Of a DNA stretch of 64,000 bases, positions 25,056 through 34,210 are shown in pieces (position 1 is the first letter of the stretch; each line of letters opens with the position of its first letter). The stretch is from Streptomyces sp. NRRL B-1347. GTDB taxonomy: Bacteria; Actinomycetota; Actinomycetes; Streptomycetales; Streptomycetaceae. The notes beneath the pieces are model-generated. The model did no database searches and was not told the origin of the DNA. It worked only from the letters and a program-made list of their open reading frames with translations. Location of the stretch: NCBI RefSeq assembly GCF_000720325.1, contig NZ_JOJM01000004.1:342230-406229 (forward strand), in the 5' to 3' direction. The position numbers and the translations under genes were made by a program.

Positions 25056-26063
25056 TCAGCGTGCCGCCGCCCACACCAGGACACCCCCGACGACGAACAG
25101 CAGGAAGACGGCCGCGTTGGTCCGCTTGTAGGCGACGATGACGGCCGTGAACTCGCGGATCGTCGCGTTGGGCCAGAAGTACGTGGCGGTGGGCGAGCCG
25201 ACCACCTGGCCCCGGATCCCCATCCGCCGGGCGGTGAGGGCGGCGCGGAAGGCGTGGTAGTTGTTCGTGACGATGACGCACCGGTAGCCGGGGTTCGCCT
25301 TCTCCATGATGGCCTTGCTGAACCGCAGGTTCTCCTCCGTGGTCGTCGACTTGTCCTCCCGCTCGATCAGCTCATCGGGGAAGCCGCGGTCCGTCAGATA
25401 GGCGGCCATGGCGTGGGACTCCGGCAGGTCCTCGTCGGGGCCCTGCCCGCCCGAGGTGATCACGGAGGGGGAGTTGCCGCGCTTGGTGAGCCGCGCGTGC
25501 ACCTCCCGGGCCCGGTCGAGCCGACTGGCGAGCAGCGGCGGCACGGTGGACCCGCCGATCAGACCCGAGCCGAGCACGACCACGTAGTCGGCCTTGCGGC
25601 GCACGTACAACCGACCGTAGAGGAACGAGTAGCCGACGAAGCACAGGAACAGGAACGAGAGGTAGCAGGTCAGGCCCAGGGCCGTCGCGCCCACCCCGAG
25701 CAGCACCGGCGTGCCCGCCACCGCCGCCGTGATCAGCAGGGCGATGACCGCGAGGACCGACACCGCGGCCATCAGCGAGAACAGGTTGGTGAGGCTGCGG
25801 CCCTCCTTGCGCACCATCTGCAGGCCGTTCAGGAACAGCAGACACGTGAGGAGGAGGATGCCGAGCGCCCCGACCGCGAGGACCGAACCGGCGACGACCG
25901 TCCCCGAGACCGAGCCCGATCTGACCAGCTCGGCGATCCACGCCACGAGGGCGCTGAGCGCGGTGAGGCCCAGAAGGACCGCGTTGCTGAACTTCCGGCG
26001 CTCACGCAGCACCCGCCAGCAGAAGACCAGGAAGAGCAGCGCAGCCGGCGCGTATACCCACAC
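25056..26063 (-). CDS. YdcF/DUF218 family membrane protein
   Basis: A 335-residue membrane protein. Four or five hydrophobic helices fill residues 1-150, followed by a cytoplasmic or extracytoplasmic DUF218 domain: DYVVVLGSGLIGGSTVPPLL (binding loop), SVITSGGQGPDED, STTTEENLRFS and CVIVTNNYHAFRAAL. The last segment is again hydrophobic. ElyC/SanA relatives act in envelope integrity. A GTG start is chosen at 26063. The gene converges with the LLM gene. Confidence 0.85.
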   Translation of the reverse strand: MWVYAPAALLFLVFCWRVLRERRKFSNAVLLGLTALSALVAWIAELVRSGSVSGTVVAGSVLAVGALGILLLTCLLFLNGLQMVRKEGRSLTNLFSLMAAVSVLAVIALLITAAVAGTPVLLGVGATALGLTCYLSFLFLCFVGYSFLYGRLYVRRKADYVVVLGSGLIGGSTVPPLLASRLDRAREVHARLTKRGNSPSVITSGGQGPDEDLPESHAMAAYLTDRGFPDELIEREDKSTTTEENLRFSKAIMEKANPGYRCVIVTNNYHAFRAALTARRMGIRGQVVGSPTATYFWPNATIREFTAVIVAYKRTNAAVFLLFVVGGVLVWAAAR

Positions 26064-26295
26064 GCGGACAGCGTAGGCGGCTCGGCACGGGGCGGCGGCC
26101 CTGCCCCCGCCTCACCACCGCCACGCGCCCCGGGGCCGCGGGCCGGATGTCATGGTTCATCGCCTTTGTCCGTCGTGCGGCCTCCGGGAGCGTGTGCGCC
26201 GGGACGCACTGGGAACGCGGTGCTACGCGACGGACGGGGCGCGGCCGGGGACACCGGGCACACGGGCCGCGGCCGCGCGGGCGGAGGAGGCGGCG

Positions 26296-27774
26296 ATGGC
26301 GACGCACGACCGGGCGGACACGCGGACCGACACGATCACGACCTCCGTGCCCGCGCGCCTCGACCGGCTCCCGTGGTCGCGCTGGCACTGGACGGTCGTC
26401 ATCGGGCTCGGCACCGTGTGGATCCTGGACGGCTTGGAGGTGACGGTCGTCGGCAGCGTCGCGGGGCGCCTGTCGGAGGAGGGCAGCGGACTGCCCGTCA
26501 GCGCGGCGCAGGTGACGGGCACCGCCGCGGCCCTGTACGTGGCGGGCGCCTGCGCGGGCGCGCTGTTCTTCGGCCGGCTCACCGACCGCTACGGCCGCAA
26601 GAAGCTCTTCCTGATCACCCTCGCCGTCTATCTGGCGGCGACCGCGCTGACCGCGGTGTCCTTCTCCAGCTGGTGGTTCTTCGCGTTCCGCTTCCTCACC
26701 GGCTTCGGCATCGGAGGCGAGTACGCGGCCATCAACTCCGCCGTCGACGAGCTCATCCCCTCCCGCTACCGGGGCCGCGTGGACCTCGTCATCAACGGCA
26801 GCTTCTGGCTGGGCGCGGTGGGCGGCGCCCTCCTTTCGGTGCTCGCGCTCGACACCGACCTCTTCGCGATGGACGTCGGCTGGCGGCTGACGTTCGCCCT
26901 CGGCGTCGTCCTTGGCCTGGTCATCCTGCTGGTGCGGCGCAACGTCCCGGAGAGCCCGCGCTGGCTGTTCCTGCACGGCCGCGGCGAGGAAGCGGAGCGG
27001 CTGGTCGCCGACGTGGAGGCGCGCATCACGGCCGAGAAGCGCCGCCCGCTCCCGGAACCGGAGGGCGCGATCACCGTCCGTCCGCGCGCCGCCATCGGCT
27101 TCGGCGTCATCGCCCGCACCGTGCTCTCCACCTACCGCAAGCGCGCCACCCTCGGCTTCTCGCTCTTCATCGGCCAGGCCTTCCTCTACAACGCGATCAC
27201 GTTCGGCTTCGGCGCGATCCTCACCACGTTCTACGACGTGCCGAGCGGCTCGACGGGCTACTACTTCGCCGTCATGGCGGTCGGCAACTTCCTCGGGCCG
27301 CTCCTCCTCGGCCGCCTCTTCGACACCCTCGGCCGACGGATCATGATCTCCGGTACGTACGTGGCCTCCGGGCTGCTGCTCTCCGTCACCGCCTGGCTCT
27401 TCGACGGCGGGCACCTCACCGCGAAGACCCTCACGGCCTGCTGGTGCGCGGTGCTCTTCTTCGCCTCCGCCGGAGCCAGTTCGGCGTATCTGACCGTGAG
27501 TGAGATCTTCCCGATGGAGACCCGCGCCATGGCCATCGCCTTCTTCTACGCCATCGGCACGGCGGCGGGCGGCATCAGCGGCCCGCTGCTCTTCTCGAAG
27601 CTGACCGAGACGGGCGTCGTCGCGGACACGACGCTCGCCTTCCAGGTCGGCGCGGGCCTGATGACCCTGGCCGGACTGGTGGCCGCCGCCCTCGCCGTCA
27701 ACGCCGAGGGCCGCTCCCTGGAGGACATCGCGGCACCGCTGTCGACGGCGGCTTCCACGGGCGCCCGGAGCTGA
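26296..27774 (+). CDS. MFS sugar/aromatic-acid-type transporter
   Basis: A 492-residue MFS protein of the sugar-porter/AAHS kind: DGLEVTVVGSV in helix 1, GRLTDRYGRKKLF between helices 2 and 3, GFGIGGEYAAINSAVDELIP in helix 4, PESPRWLFLHGRGEEAERLV in the central loop, and SEIFPMETRAMAIAFFY late. ATG 26296 sits after GGAGGAGG, so the long upstream frame extension is not coding. The substrate is not evident. Confidence 0.88.
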   Translation: MATHDRADTRTDTITTSVPARLDRLPWSRWHWTVVIGLGTVWILDGLEVTVVGSVAGRLSEEGSGLPVSAAQVTGTAAALYVAGACAGALFFGRLTDRYGRKKLFLITLAVYLAATALTAVSFSSWWFFAFRFLTGFGIGGEYAAINSAVDELIPSRYRGRVDLVINGSFWLGAVGGALLSVLALDTDLFAMDVGWRLTFALGVVLGLVILLVRRNVPESPRWLFLHGRGEEAERLVADVEARITAEKRRPLPEPEGAITVRPRAAIGFGVIARTVLSTYRKRATLGFSLFIGQAFLYNAITFGFGAILTTFYDVPSGSTGYYFAVMAVGNFLGPLLLGRLFDTLGRRIMISGTYVASGLLLSVTAWLFDGGHLTAKTLTACWCAVLFFASAGASSAYLTVSEIFPMETRAMAIAFFYAIGTAAGGISGPLLFSKLTETGVVADTTLAFQVGAGLMTLAGLVAAALAVNAEGRSLEDIAAPLSTAASTGARS

Positions 27775-27884
27775 ACCGGCCGGATGCCGAATGCCGAATG
27801 CCGGAAGTGCGGACGTTCGGGAGCCCCGACGGCCGGGACGGCACCGGGAATTGCCGTGGCGCCGGGGCGAGCGGTCTGGGCAGG

Positions 27885-28844
27885 ATGGGGCCGATGCCCA
27901 CTCGACAGCCCTCCCTCGACTCCGCCGCCATCCGTTCCTTCGACCACCGCACCGCCGCCCGTGACGCACTGCACGGGCTGGCGGTGGGCGACGCCTTCGG
28001 CGCCCAGTTCTTCGTCCCCGACAACCTCCCCGGCCTCCGCGAGCGGCGACTGCCCGCCGCGCCGTGGCCGTGGACGGACGACACCGAGATGGCCTGCTCG
28101 GTCCTCGACGTGCTGCGTCGGCGCGGCAGCGTGGACCAGGACGACCTGGCGCAAGGCTTCGCCCACCGGCACGACTTCGACCGCGGCTACGGCCCGGCGA
28201 TGAACCGGCTGCTGCGCCTGGTGCGCCAGGGCGGACAGTGGCGGGAGCTGGCGCCCGCGCTCTTCGACGGCCAGGGCTCCTGGGGCAACGGAGCGGCGAT
28301 GCGGGTGGCGCCCCTGGGGGCGTGGTGCGCCGTGGACCTGCCCGCGGCGGCCGCGCAGGCCGGGCGGTCGGCCCGCGTGACGCACACCCATCCGGAAGCC
28401 GTGGCCGGAGCGATCGCGGTGGCCCTGGGAGCCGCGTGCGCGGCACGGGGCCGCGTCCGCCCCCTCACCGGCGCCCAACTCCTCGCGGCAGTGGAGGAAC
28501 TGACACCGGAGGGCCGCGTCCGGGCCGGTGTCACCGAGGCCCGGCAGCTCCTGGACCAGCCGCACGCCGAGTACGCGGCACACCGCCTCGGCAACGGCCG
28601 CCAGGTCAGCGCCGCCGACACGGTCCCGTTCGCCCTGTGGTGCGCGGCACGGCACCTGGAGGACTACGAGGCGGCGCTGTGGGCGTGCGCATCCGTGGGC
28701 GGGGACGTGGACACCACCTGCGCGATCGTCGGCGGGATCGTCGCCGCCCGGGTCGGCACGGCGGCGATACTGGCCGCTTGGCGGGACGCGTGCGAAACGC
28801 TGCCGGGGTGGATGGCAGGAGGCGAGGCGGGGGAGGACCTGTAG
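27885..28844 (+). CDS. ADP-ribosylglycohydrolase family protein
   Basis: A 319-residue DraG-type hydrolase. Metal-binding motifs are seen in GLAVGDAFGAQF (residues 26-37), PWPWTDDTEMACSVL, and the C-terminal SVGGDVDTTCAIVGGIVAARVG; the Asp-Thr pairs ligate two Mg ions. It removes ADP-ribose from proteins or small molecules, or hydrolyses related glycosides. The start is uncertain (ATG 27885 or 27894) because no strong ribosome site is visible. The gene just upstream is transport-related and the one downstream is a sulfotransferase; no obvious link. Confidence 0.85.
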   Translation: MGPMPTRQPSLDSAAIRSFDHRTAARDALHGLAVGDAFGAQFFVPDNLPGLRERRLPAAPWPWTDDTEMACSVLDVLRRRGSVDQDDLAQGFAHRHDFDRGYGPAMNRLLRLVRQGGQWRELAPALFDGQGSWGNGAAMRVAPLGAWCAVDLPAAAAQAGRSARVTHTHPEAVAGAIAVALGAACAARGRVRPLTGAQLLAAVEELTPEGRVRAGVTEARQLLDQPHAEYAAHRLGNGRQVSAADTVPFALWCAARHLEDYEAALWACASVGGDVDTTCAIVGGIVAARVGTAAILAAWRDACETLPGWMAGGEAGEDL

Positions 28845-28895
28845 CGGGCCTCGCCCACAACGATCCGTTTCCCCCACCCCTCCCGGAGAGTGACC

Positions 28896-29933
28896 GTGCG
28901 CACCTTGACCTTCGTCATCGGTACGGGCCGCAGCGGCTCGACCGCGCTGTCCCGCATCCTCAACTCGCACCCGGCCGTCCTCAGCCTCAACGAGTACCTG
29001 GCCTCCGTGGGCGGCGCGGCCTTCCCCGAAGGCAAGGTGACCGGCGAGGAGTTCTGGCAGGCGCTGTTCCGGCCCGCCCCGCACTTCGAGCGGATGATCC
29101 TCAGCGGGGTGCCGCTGCCGGAGTTCCTCTACACGCGCCGCCCCGGCAGGTACGCGTCGGAGACCACCGGCATCCCCGCGCTCTCCCTCATGGTTCTGCC
29201 CCACCTCACCGACGACCCGGACGGACTCCTCGACGAACTCGGCGCGGCGGTGACCCCCTGGCCCGAGCGCACCGCCGCCGAGCACCACGAGGCACTGTTC
29301 GACCTGCTCCGCGCCCGGTTCGGCCGTACGGCCGTCGTGGAGCGCTCCGGCTACTCGACCGGCTGGGCGCCGATGCTGCGCACCGCCTTCCCGTACGCAC
29401 GGTTCGTGCACATGTTCCGCGACGGACCGGACTGCGCCCTGTCCATGAGCCGCCACACCGGATACCGCGCGATCGCCCTGCTGCGCGAGATCAAGGAGCG
29501 CACCGGCGTCGAGGACCTCGCAGACCTGACCGACGCGCAGGTACGCGCGCTGCCCGCGGACCTCTCGCCGCTGCTCGGGGAGCGCTTCGCCGCCGCCCTC
29601 GTACGCGACCGGCACATCCCCCTGCGGACGTTCGCCGACCTGTGGTCGGAACTCGTCACCGAGGGCACGGAGTTCCTCGACCGGCTGCCCATCGATCAGG
29701 GCACGACGCTCGCCTACGAGGACCTCCTCGACGCTCCCCGCGACGAGCTGACCCGCCTGGCCGCGTTCGTCGGCGTCGACCCGCTTCCGCAGTGGCTGGA
29801 CGGCGCCTGCGCACTGCTCGACCACAGCCGACGGGGCTCCGCCCGGCAGCTGACGGACGCGGAACTGGACGAGCTGAGGGAGGCCTGCGCCCCGGGCACG
29901 CACGTCCTGGAGCGGGCCCGAGTCGGTGACTGA
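28896..29933 (+). CDS. Sulfotransferase family protein
   Basis: A 345-residue protein with the PAPS 5'-phosphosulfate loop GTGRSGSTALSRIL (about residues 8-21) and the 3'-phosphate region VERSGYSTGWAP...FVHMFRDGPDCALSM, typical of bacterial sulfotransferases. GTG 28896 is five bases after GGAGAG; the GTG two codons earlier overlaps that site. Such enzymes sulfate small molecules or carbohydrates. The gene is alone between the ADP-ribosylglycohydrolase and a small secreted protein. Confidence 0.82.
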   Translation: MRTLTFVIGTGRSGSTALSRILNSHPAVLSLNEYLASVGGAAFPEGKVTGEEFWQALFRPAPHFERMILSGVPLPEFLYTRRPGRYASETTGIPALSLMVLPHLTDDPDGLLDELGAAVTPWPERTAAEHHEALFDLLRARFGRTAVVERSGYSTGWAPMLRTAFPYARFVHMFRDGPDCALSMSRHTGYRAIALLREIKERTGVEDLADLTDAQVRALPADLSPLLGERFAAALVRDRHIPLRTFADLWSELVTEGTEFLDRLPIDQGTTLAYEDLLDAPRDELTRLAAFVGVDPLPQWLDGACALLDHSRRGSARQLTDAELDELREACAPGTHVLERARVGD

Positions 29934-30063
29934 GACGCGCGATCGCCTTTTGTAGGGCGGTTCTCGGCCAGCGCCTGATGATCCCGTTGCCCTGCTCCCG
30001 CCCCCGTGTGACGGTCTGCTGGCACGTCCGGCCGTTCCGACTCCGAAACGAGGAGCAAGAGAC

Positions 30064-30534
30064 ATGACCATGCAGCGGACCCGTCTGATACCCGCCGTCG
30101 CGACCCTGGTCGTCGGCGGCCTGTTGGCCACCGGCACGGCCTCCGTCGCCACCGCGGCGGACACCACGACGACGCGGAGCGCGGCGACAGCGCAGAGCGT
30201 CCCGCTCGGCTCCCTGCCGCCCGAGGAGCAGGAGCAGCTGCGGCAGATCGCCGCGGCCATCTGGCCCGACCAGGCCGCGGGCTGGGACATGAACACGGAC
30301 GTCGCCGACGTGCTCTCCCAGGCCACCGGCGAGATCCTCCGCTGTTCCGAAGCGTTCGCGCTCGTCCCCAGACCCCCGGCGTTCCTCCCGGGGCTGAGCT
30401 ACCTGCGCAACTACTGGAAGCAGCTGCGGGACTATTTCCTCGTCGTCAAGGAGAACCGCACGTACCGCATCTGTGTCGTGAACGTCGCCCGGAACTACCG
30501 CACCGCCATGGAGATGGCCTCCATGGGCATCTGA
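30064..30534 (+). CDS. Small secreted protein, unknown
   Basis: A 156-residue exported protein: signal peptide MTMQRTRLIPAVATLVVGGL with cleavage near ATAADT (residue 32), then a mature domain of about 120 residues that is helical and has two Cys residues (ILRCSEA and YRICVVN) likely to form a disulphide. ATG follows AACGAGGAGCAAGAGAC. I do not recognise the family. It converges with the DUF1801 gene across a perfect palindromic terminator. Confidence 0.72.
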   Translation: MTMQRTRLIPAVATLVVGGLLATGTASVATAADTTTTRSAATAQSVPLGSLPPEEQEQLRQIAAAIWPDQAAGWDMNTDVADVLSQATGEILRCSEAFALVPRPPAFLPGLSYLRNYWKQLRDYFLVVKENRTYRICVVNVARNYRTAMEMASMGI

Positions 30535-30568
30535 CCCACCGCCACCCCGGCCGCGTCGACAGGACGAG

Positions 30569-30612
30569 GTGACTCGGGAGTGCCAAGTGCCCACTTGGCA
30601 CTCCCGAGTCAC
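30569..30612. terminator. Perfect 44-base palindrome, bidirectional terminator
   Basis: Arms of 21 bases (30569-30589 and 30592-30612) are exact complements around a CC centre; the arm starts GTGACTCGGGAGTGCC. It lies between convergent genes, 35 and 22 bases from the two stops. Confidence 0.8.
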
Positions 30613-30633
30613 ACCGCCCCGCCCCGGCGACCC

Positions 30634-31110
30634 TCAGCCGACCGCTCGCTTGATGAGCCCGGCGATCCGCTCCTCCTCGGCGGCGGTCAGCTCGGTGAGG
30701 GCGAAGGCGGTCGGCCACATGGCGCCCTCGTCGAGGCGCGCGTCGTCGTTGAAGCCGAGCGTGGCGTAGCGCGACTTGAACTTCGCCGCGCTCTGGAAGA
30801 AGCAGACGACCTTGCCGTCCTTGGCGTAGGCGGGCATGCCGTACCAGGTCTTCGGGGTGAGCTCCGGAGCGGTGGCCTTGACGATGGCGTGGATCCTCTC
30901 GGCCATGCCGCGGTCCGGCTCCGCCATCTCCGCGATCTTGGCGAGGACGTCGCTCTCGCCGTTCGCCTTGGTCCCGCGCGAGCTGCGCTGCGTCGCCTTC
31001 ACTTCCTTGGCGCGCTCCTTCATCGCCGCGCGCTCCTCGTCGGTGAACGCCACGGCCGTCTCGCCCTGCGCGGCGCTGCTGTCGGCGGCCTTCCGGGTGT
31101 CCTTCGTCAT
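30634..31110 (-). CDS. DUF1801 (YdhG-like) protein
   Basis: A 158-residue protein of the DUF1801/iron-chaperone-like fold: [40 protein letters not shown] and [15 protein letters not shown] are the family blocks. A Lys/Glu/Arg-rich N-terminal extension of about 60 residues precedes the domain. The molecular function of the family is unknown. The ATG at 31110 has a weak ribosome site. Confidence 0.85.
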   Translation of the reverse strand: MTKDTRKAADSSAAQGETAVAFTDEERAAMKERAKEVKATQRSSRGTKANGESDVLAKIAEMAEPDRGMAERIHAIVKATAPELTPKTWYGMPAYAKDGKVVCFFQSAAKFKSRYATLGFNDDARLDEGAMWPTAFALTELTAAEEERIAGLIKRAVG

Positions 31111-31212
31111 CGCGGCATTCCCTGTCTGTGCGGCTCGCTGCTGGTGTTTCCCATGCTAGGGAGCCTGCCGGGGAGAAGGCTTCTCGAATCCTGACCGGTC
31201 CGGCGGCCGCGG

Positions 31213-31776
31213 TCAGCGCGGGCTGAGCCCCGTGACCGTCAGCCGGAACAGCTGCTCCGCGCGGCCCACGGGATCAAGGTGGTGCTCCGTGGCGAGGGCG
31301 ATGCCGACGCTCAGCGTGATCAGATCGCTGACGGTGACGCCCGCCGTCACCGCGCCGTCCCGCGCCGCCCGTTCGAGGAGCGGGCCCGCGGCCTCTTCCA
31401 GCGCCGCCGAGCAGTTGTTCCCGTGCGCCGGATCGGTCCCGGCGCCGTCGTAGGCCAGGGCGGCCGCGAGCCCCCGGGCGTCGACGCAGTACGTGACGAC
31501 GTCGCCCAGCCACTCCAGGAGGGCCGCACGGCTGTCGTCCTTGTCGGTGAGCTCACGGGCGCGGGCGCACAGGGCCGCGATGCGCTTCTGGGCCACGGCC
31601 TCCAACAGGGCGCGGCGGGTGGGGAAGTGGCGCCGCACCGTCGCGGAACCCACCCCCACGACCCGCGCGATCTGCTCGAGCGACGCGTCGGCGCCCCGGG
31701 CGGCGACCTCTTCCTCGGCCACGGCGAGGATGCGCGCGTAGTTGCGCCGGGCGTCGGCTCGCTGGCGCTCGGCCAT
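31213..31776 (-). CDS. TetR-family repressor
   Basis: A 187-residue TetR regulator: the N-terminal helix-turn-helix is ASLEQIARVVGVGSATVRRH (about residues 30-49), followed by FPTRRALLEAVAQKRIAAL. The C-terminal ligand domain resembles the SbtR-like TetR_C_33 type. ATG 31776 has GGAGGTGACCGTC before it; a Met six codons earlier is less likely. It is divergent from the NmrA-like gene; the long inverted repeat in between is its presumed operator, giving autoregulation and control of that gene. Confidence 0.87.
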   Translation of the reverse strand: MAERQRADARRNYARILAVAEEEVAARGADASLEQIARVVGVGSATVRRHFPTRRALLEAVAQKRIAALCARARELTDKDDSRAALLEWLGDVVTYCVDARGLAAALAYDGAGTDPAHGNNCSAALEEAAGPLLERAARDGAVTAGVTVSDLITLSVGIALATEHHLDPVGRAEQLFRLTVTGLSPR

Positions 31777-31798
31777 GACGGTCACCTCCAGCATTGCC

Positions 31799-31853
31799 AA
31801 GTGGCGGGGCCCGCCGTATCGTACCGGAGCATAAACGGCGGGGCCCGCCACTT
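31799..31853. promoter_or_regulatory. Putative TetR double operator
   Basis: Perfect 18-base inverted repeat, AAGTGGCGGGGCCCGCCG (31799-31816) and its complement (31836-31853), with a 19-base spacer. Each arm itself contains the dyad GGCGGGGCCCGCC, and the two dyads are centred 34 bases apart, about three helical turns. It sits between divergent tetR and the NmrA-like gene. The spacer has AT-rich -10-like elements. Confidence 0.75.
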
Positions 31854-31879
31854 CATGGTCGCCTACCCGAGGAGCAGCC

Positions 31880-32803
31880 ATGTCCTTAGCTGCCGCACCC
31901 GTCCTGGTCACCGGCGCCACCGGCAAACAAGGCGGTGCCACCGCCCGCGCGCTGCTCGCGCGCGGCATCCCCGTCCGGGCCCTCGTCCGCGATCCCGCCA
32001 CCGCCCGGGCCAGGGCCGTCGAGGCGCTCGGTGCCGAACTGGTCAAGGGCGATCTGCTCGACCGTGACTCGGTGATCCGGGCCGCTCAAGGAGCCCGCGC
32101 CGTCTTCTCCGTACAGATGCCCGCCATCACGGCGGAAGGCCCCGACTTCGCGGGGGAGGAGGCCCAGGGCCTCAACCTCGTCGAGGCGGCCAGGGCCGCC
32201 GGGGTCGCGCAGTTCGTGCAGACGACCGTCAGCGGCGCCGGCCGGCACACCGAGACGCCCGGCTGGGCCGAGGGCCGCTGGGCCCGCCTTGAGGGCTCCT
32301 TCGCCGCCAAGACCGCGATCCAGGACCGGGTCCGCACGGCGGGCTTCCGCCACTGGACCCTCCTGAAGCCGGGCTTCTTCATGGAGAACTTCCTGCCGTC
32401 CGCCGCGTTCCTGTTCCCGCGCGGCGTCGAGGGAGGCCTGGTGAGCGTCCTGAAACCCGACACCCGGCTGTCCCTGGTCGCCGTCGACGACATCGGCACG
32501 GCCGCCGCGGCGGCCCTCGCCGAGCCGGAGCGCTTCCACGGGGTCGAGCTGGAGCTGGCGAGCGACCACCTGTCGATGACGGAGATCGCCGAGATCCTCT
32601 CACGCGCCCTCGGCACGCCCCTGGCCGCGCCGGACCTGACCGAGGAGGCAGCCATCGCGGCCGGAATGCCGCCGATGGCTGCCACCCACGCGTGGCTGAA
32701 CACGGCCGATCAACCGGCCCGCCCGCAGTACGCGAGGGACCTCGGCATCCCCCTCACCGGCTTCGACGCCTGGGCCCGCGAACACCTGCGGACCCGTGCC
32801 TGA
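31880..32803 (+). CDS. NmrA-like NAD(P)-binding protein
   Basis: A 307-residue atypical SDR of the NmrA/NAD(P)H-azoreductase-like group: VLVTGATGKQGGATARALLA at residues 8-27, then ELVKGDLLDRDSV, LLKPGFFMENFLP and VAVDDIGTAAAAAL. The catalytic Tyr-Lys pair is not in classical form, as expected for NmrA-type redox sensors. Codon 3 is TTA (31886-31888), the rare leucine codon read by the bldA tRNA, so translation may be developmentally limited. It is divergent from and probably repressed by the TetR protein. Confidence 0.87.
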   Translation: MSLAAAPVLVTGATGKQGGATARALLARGIPVRALVRDPATARARAVEALGAELVKGDLLDRDSVIRAAQGARAVFSVQMPAITAEGPDFAGEEAQGLNLVEAARAAGVAQFVQTTVSGAGRHTETPGWAEGRWARLEGSFAAKTAIQDRVRTAGFRHWTLLKPGFFMENFLPSAAFLFPRGVEGGLVSVLKPDTRLSLVAVDDIGTAAAAALAEPERFHGVELELASDHLSMTEIAEILSRALGTPLAAPDLTEEAAIAAGMPPMAATHAWLNTADQPARPQYARDLGIPLTGFDAWAREHLRTRA

Positions 32804-32815
32804 GGGAGTGGTCGG

Positions 32816-33988
32816 CTAGCCCTTGGCGCAGAACTCCGCCTCGAAGACGTCCTCGTACGGCTTGCCGTCCTCCAGCCAGTCCCCGTTGAGGTGGAAGGTC
32901 AGGGTGTGCTTGCCGTCGGCCGTGGTCGCCGTGCTGGTGAGCGAGCCCCAAACGATGCCGTCGTGGCCGTAGACCTTCACCCCGCACGACAGGGTGCGGA
33001 CGATCAGACCCATGCCGTAGTCGAAGAAGGTGCCCGTCTTGACCGTGTCGAGGAGCTCCTTCTGCTGCGCGGCAGGCAGCAGCTCACCCTTGATCAGCGC
33101 GCTGTAGTAGCGGTTGAGGTCGCCCGTGGTGCTGATGATCTCGCCGGTCGCGCCCGACCACGCCGGGTTGTACTCCGTGGCGTCGTAGACCTCAGGGCCG
33201 GGGTTCGCCGCGTACAGCTTGGAGTAGCCGATCGCGTAGGGGGCGGGCATCTTCGGGTCGGTGCCGGGGAAGGTGGTCTCGCGCAGCTTCAGGCGCTTGA
33301 CGATGCGCCGCTCGGCCTCGCGCGCGTAGGTGTTGCCCGTGACCTTCTCGATGATCATGCCCGCGAGTACGAAGTTGGTGTTGGAGTAGTTCCAGCTCGT
33401 ACCGGGCTCGAAGTCGGGCTTGTACTTGAGCGCAAGGCCGACGATCCGCTGCGGCGTCCAGGTCTCGTAGCGGTGGGCGAGGAAGCCCGGGCCGTTCATG
33501 TACTCCCGCCACTCCGGGGTGGACACCATGTCGTGCACGCCGCTGGTGTGGTTCAGGAGCTGGCGCACCGTCACCTTGGTGCCGTCGTAGCCGTTGCCCT
33601 TGAGCACGCCCGGCAGCCAGCGCTCGACGGAGTCGTCCAGGCTGAGCCTGCCCTCGGCCTCGAGCTGCAGCAGGACCACGGAGATGAAGGACTTGGTGTT
33701 GCTGCCCGCGCGCAGGTGGTCCGCGGCGGTGCGCTTGCGCTTGGTCGCGGTGTCGGCGTACCCGGCGGATCCGAACCACTTGCCGCGCGGCCCGCTCACC
33801 TCGGCGGCCACGCCCGGCATCCCGGCCCGCTCAAGGGCGTCGAGGGCGCGCTGGGTGGCGTCGTGCTTGCCGGTCTCCTCGGCCGCGCTGCCGGTGCCGG
33901 TGGCACAGGTGAAGGCCACCGCGGCGCTGATCGCCACGGCAGCGCCCCGCAGGAAAGTCCGGTTCTTCCGCGTCGCACGCTTGGACAT
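32816..33988 (-). CDS. Secreted class C beta-lactamase-fold serine hydrolase
   Basis: A 390-residue exported serine hydrolase (D-Ala-D-Ala carboxypeptidase/class C beta-lactamase family). Signal peptide with core AAVAISAAVAFTCATGTGSA. Nucleophile Ser-Asn-Thr-Lys in LRAGSNTKSFISVVLLQLE (SxxK), the YSN motif in TSWNYSNTNFVLAG, and late KVYGHDGIVWGS (HxG). The position and pattern match streptomycete DD-peptidases. ATG 33988 is preceded by GGGGGG. It converges with the NmrA-like gene with only 12 bases between stops. Confidence 0.9.
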   Translation of the reverse strand: MSKRATRKNRTFLRGAAVAISAAVAFTCATGTGSAAEETGKHDATQRALDALERAGMPGVAAEVSGPRGKWFGSAGYADTATKRKRTAADHLRAGSNTKSFISVVLLQLEAEGRLSLDDSVERWLPGVLKGNGYDGTKVTVRQLLNHTSGVHDMVSTPEWREYMNGPGFLAHRYETWTPQRIVGLALKYKPDFEPGTSWNYSNTNFVLAGMIIEKVTGNTYAREAERRIVKRLKLRETTFPGTDPKMPAPYAIGYSKLYAANPGPEVYDATEYNPAWSGATGEIISTTGDLNRYYSALIKGELLPAAQQKELLDTVKTGTFFDYGMGLIVRTLSCGVKVYGHDGIVWGSLTSTATTADGKHTLTFHLNGDWLEDGKPYEDVFEAEFCAKG

Positions 33989-33999
33989 GCGTATCCCCC

Positions 34000-34023
34000 C
34001 CAAGTGGTCGACCAAGTGGTCAA
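34000..34023. repeat. Two tandem 12-base copies of CCAAGTGGTC(G/A)A
   Basis: Copies at 34000-34011 and 34012-34023, immediately 5' of the serine hydrolase start and touching its ribosome binding site. The junction forms the dyad TGGTCGACCA. Could be an operator. Confidence 0.55.
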
Positions 34024-34210
34024 CGAAGATCATTTGACGGAGGAAGTGTACGGGTGTGCGACGACGCGCGGCCGCCGGTGGACGCAGGGCCGTCGCCGGC
34101 ACTCCCTCGGCAGGGCCCGCCGCGACATCGGCGCGCCGGTCCGCGCACTCCCCTCGGTCCGCGCCGCGCCCAGGGCGTGTCCGGCGGAGGCCCAAGCAGG
34201 TTGTCCTGAT

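Noticed and set aside
26002..30326. Minus-strand frames of 814 and 926 codons
   Set aside because: Antisense of MFS, ADP-ribosylglycohydrolase and sulfotransferase genes; no start signal or domain.
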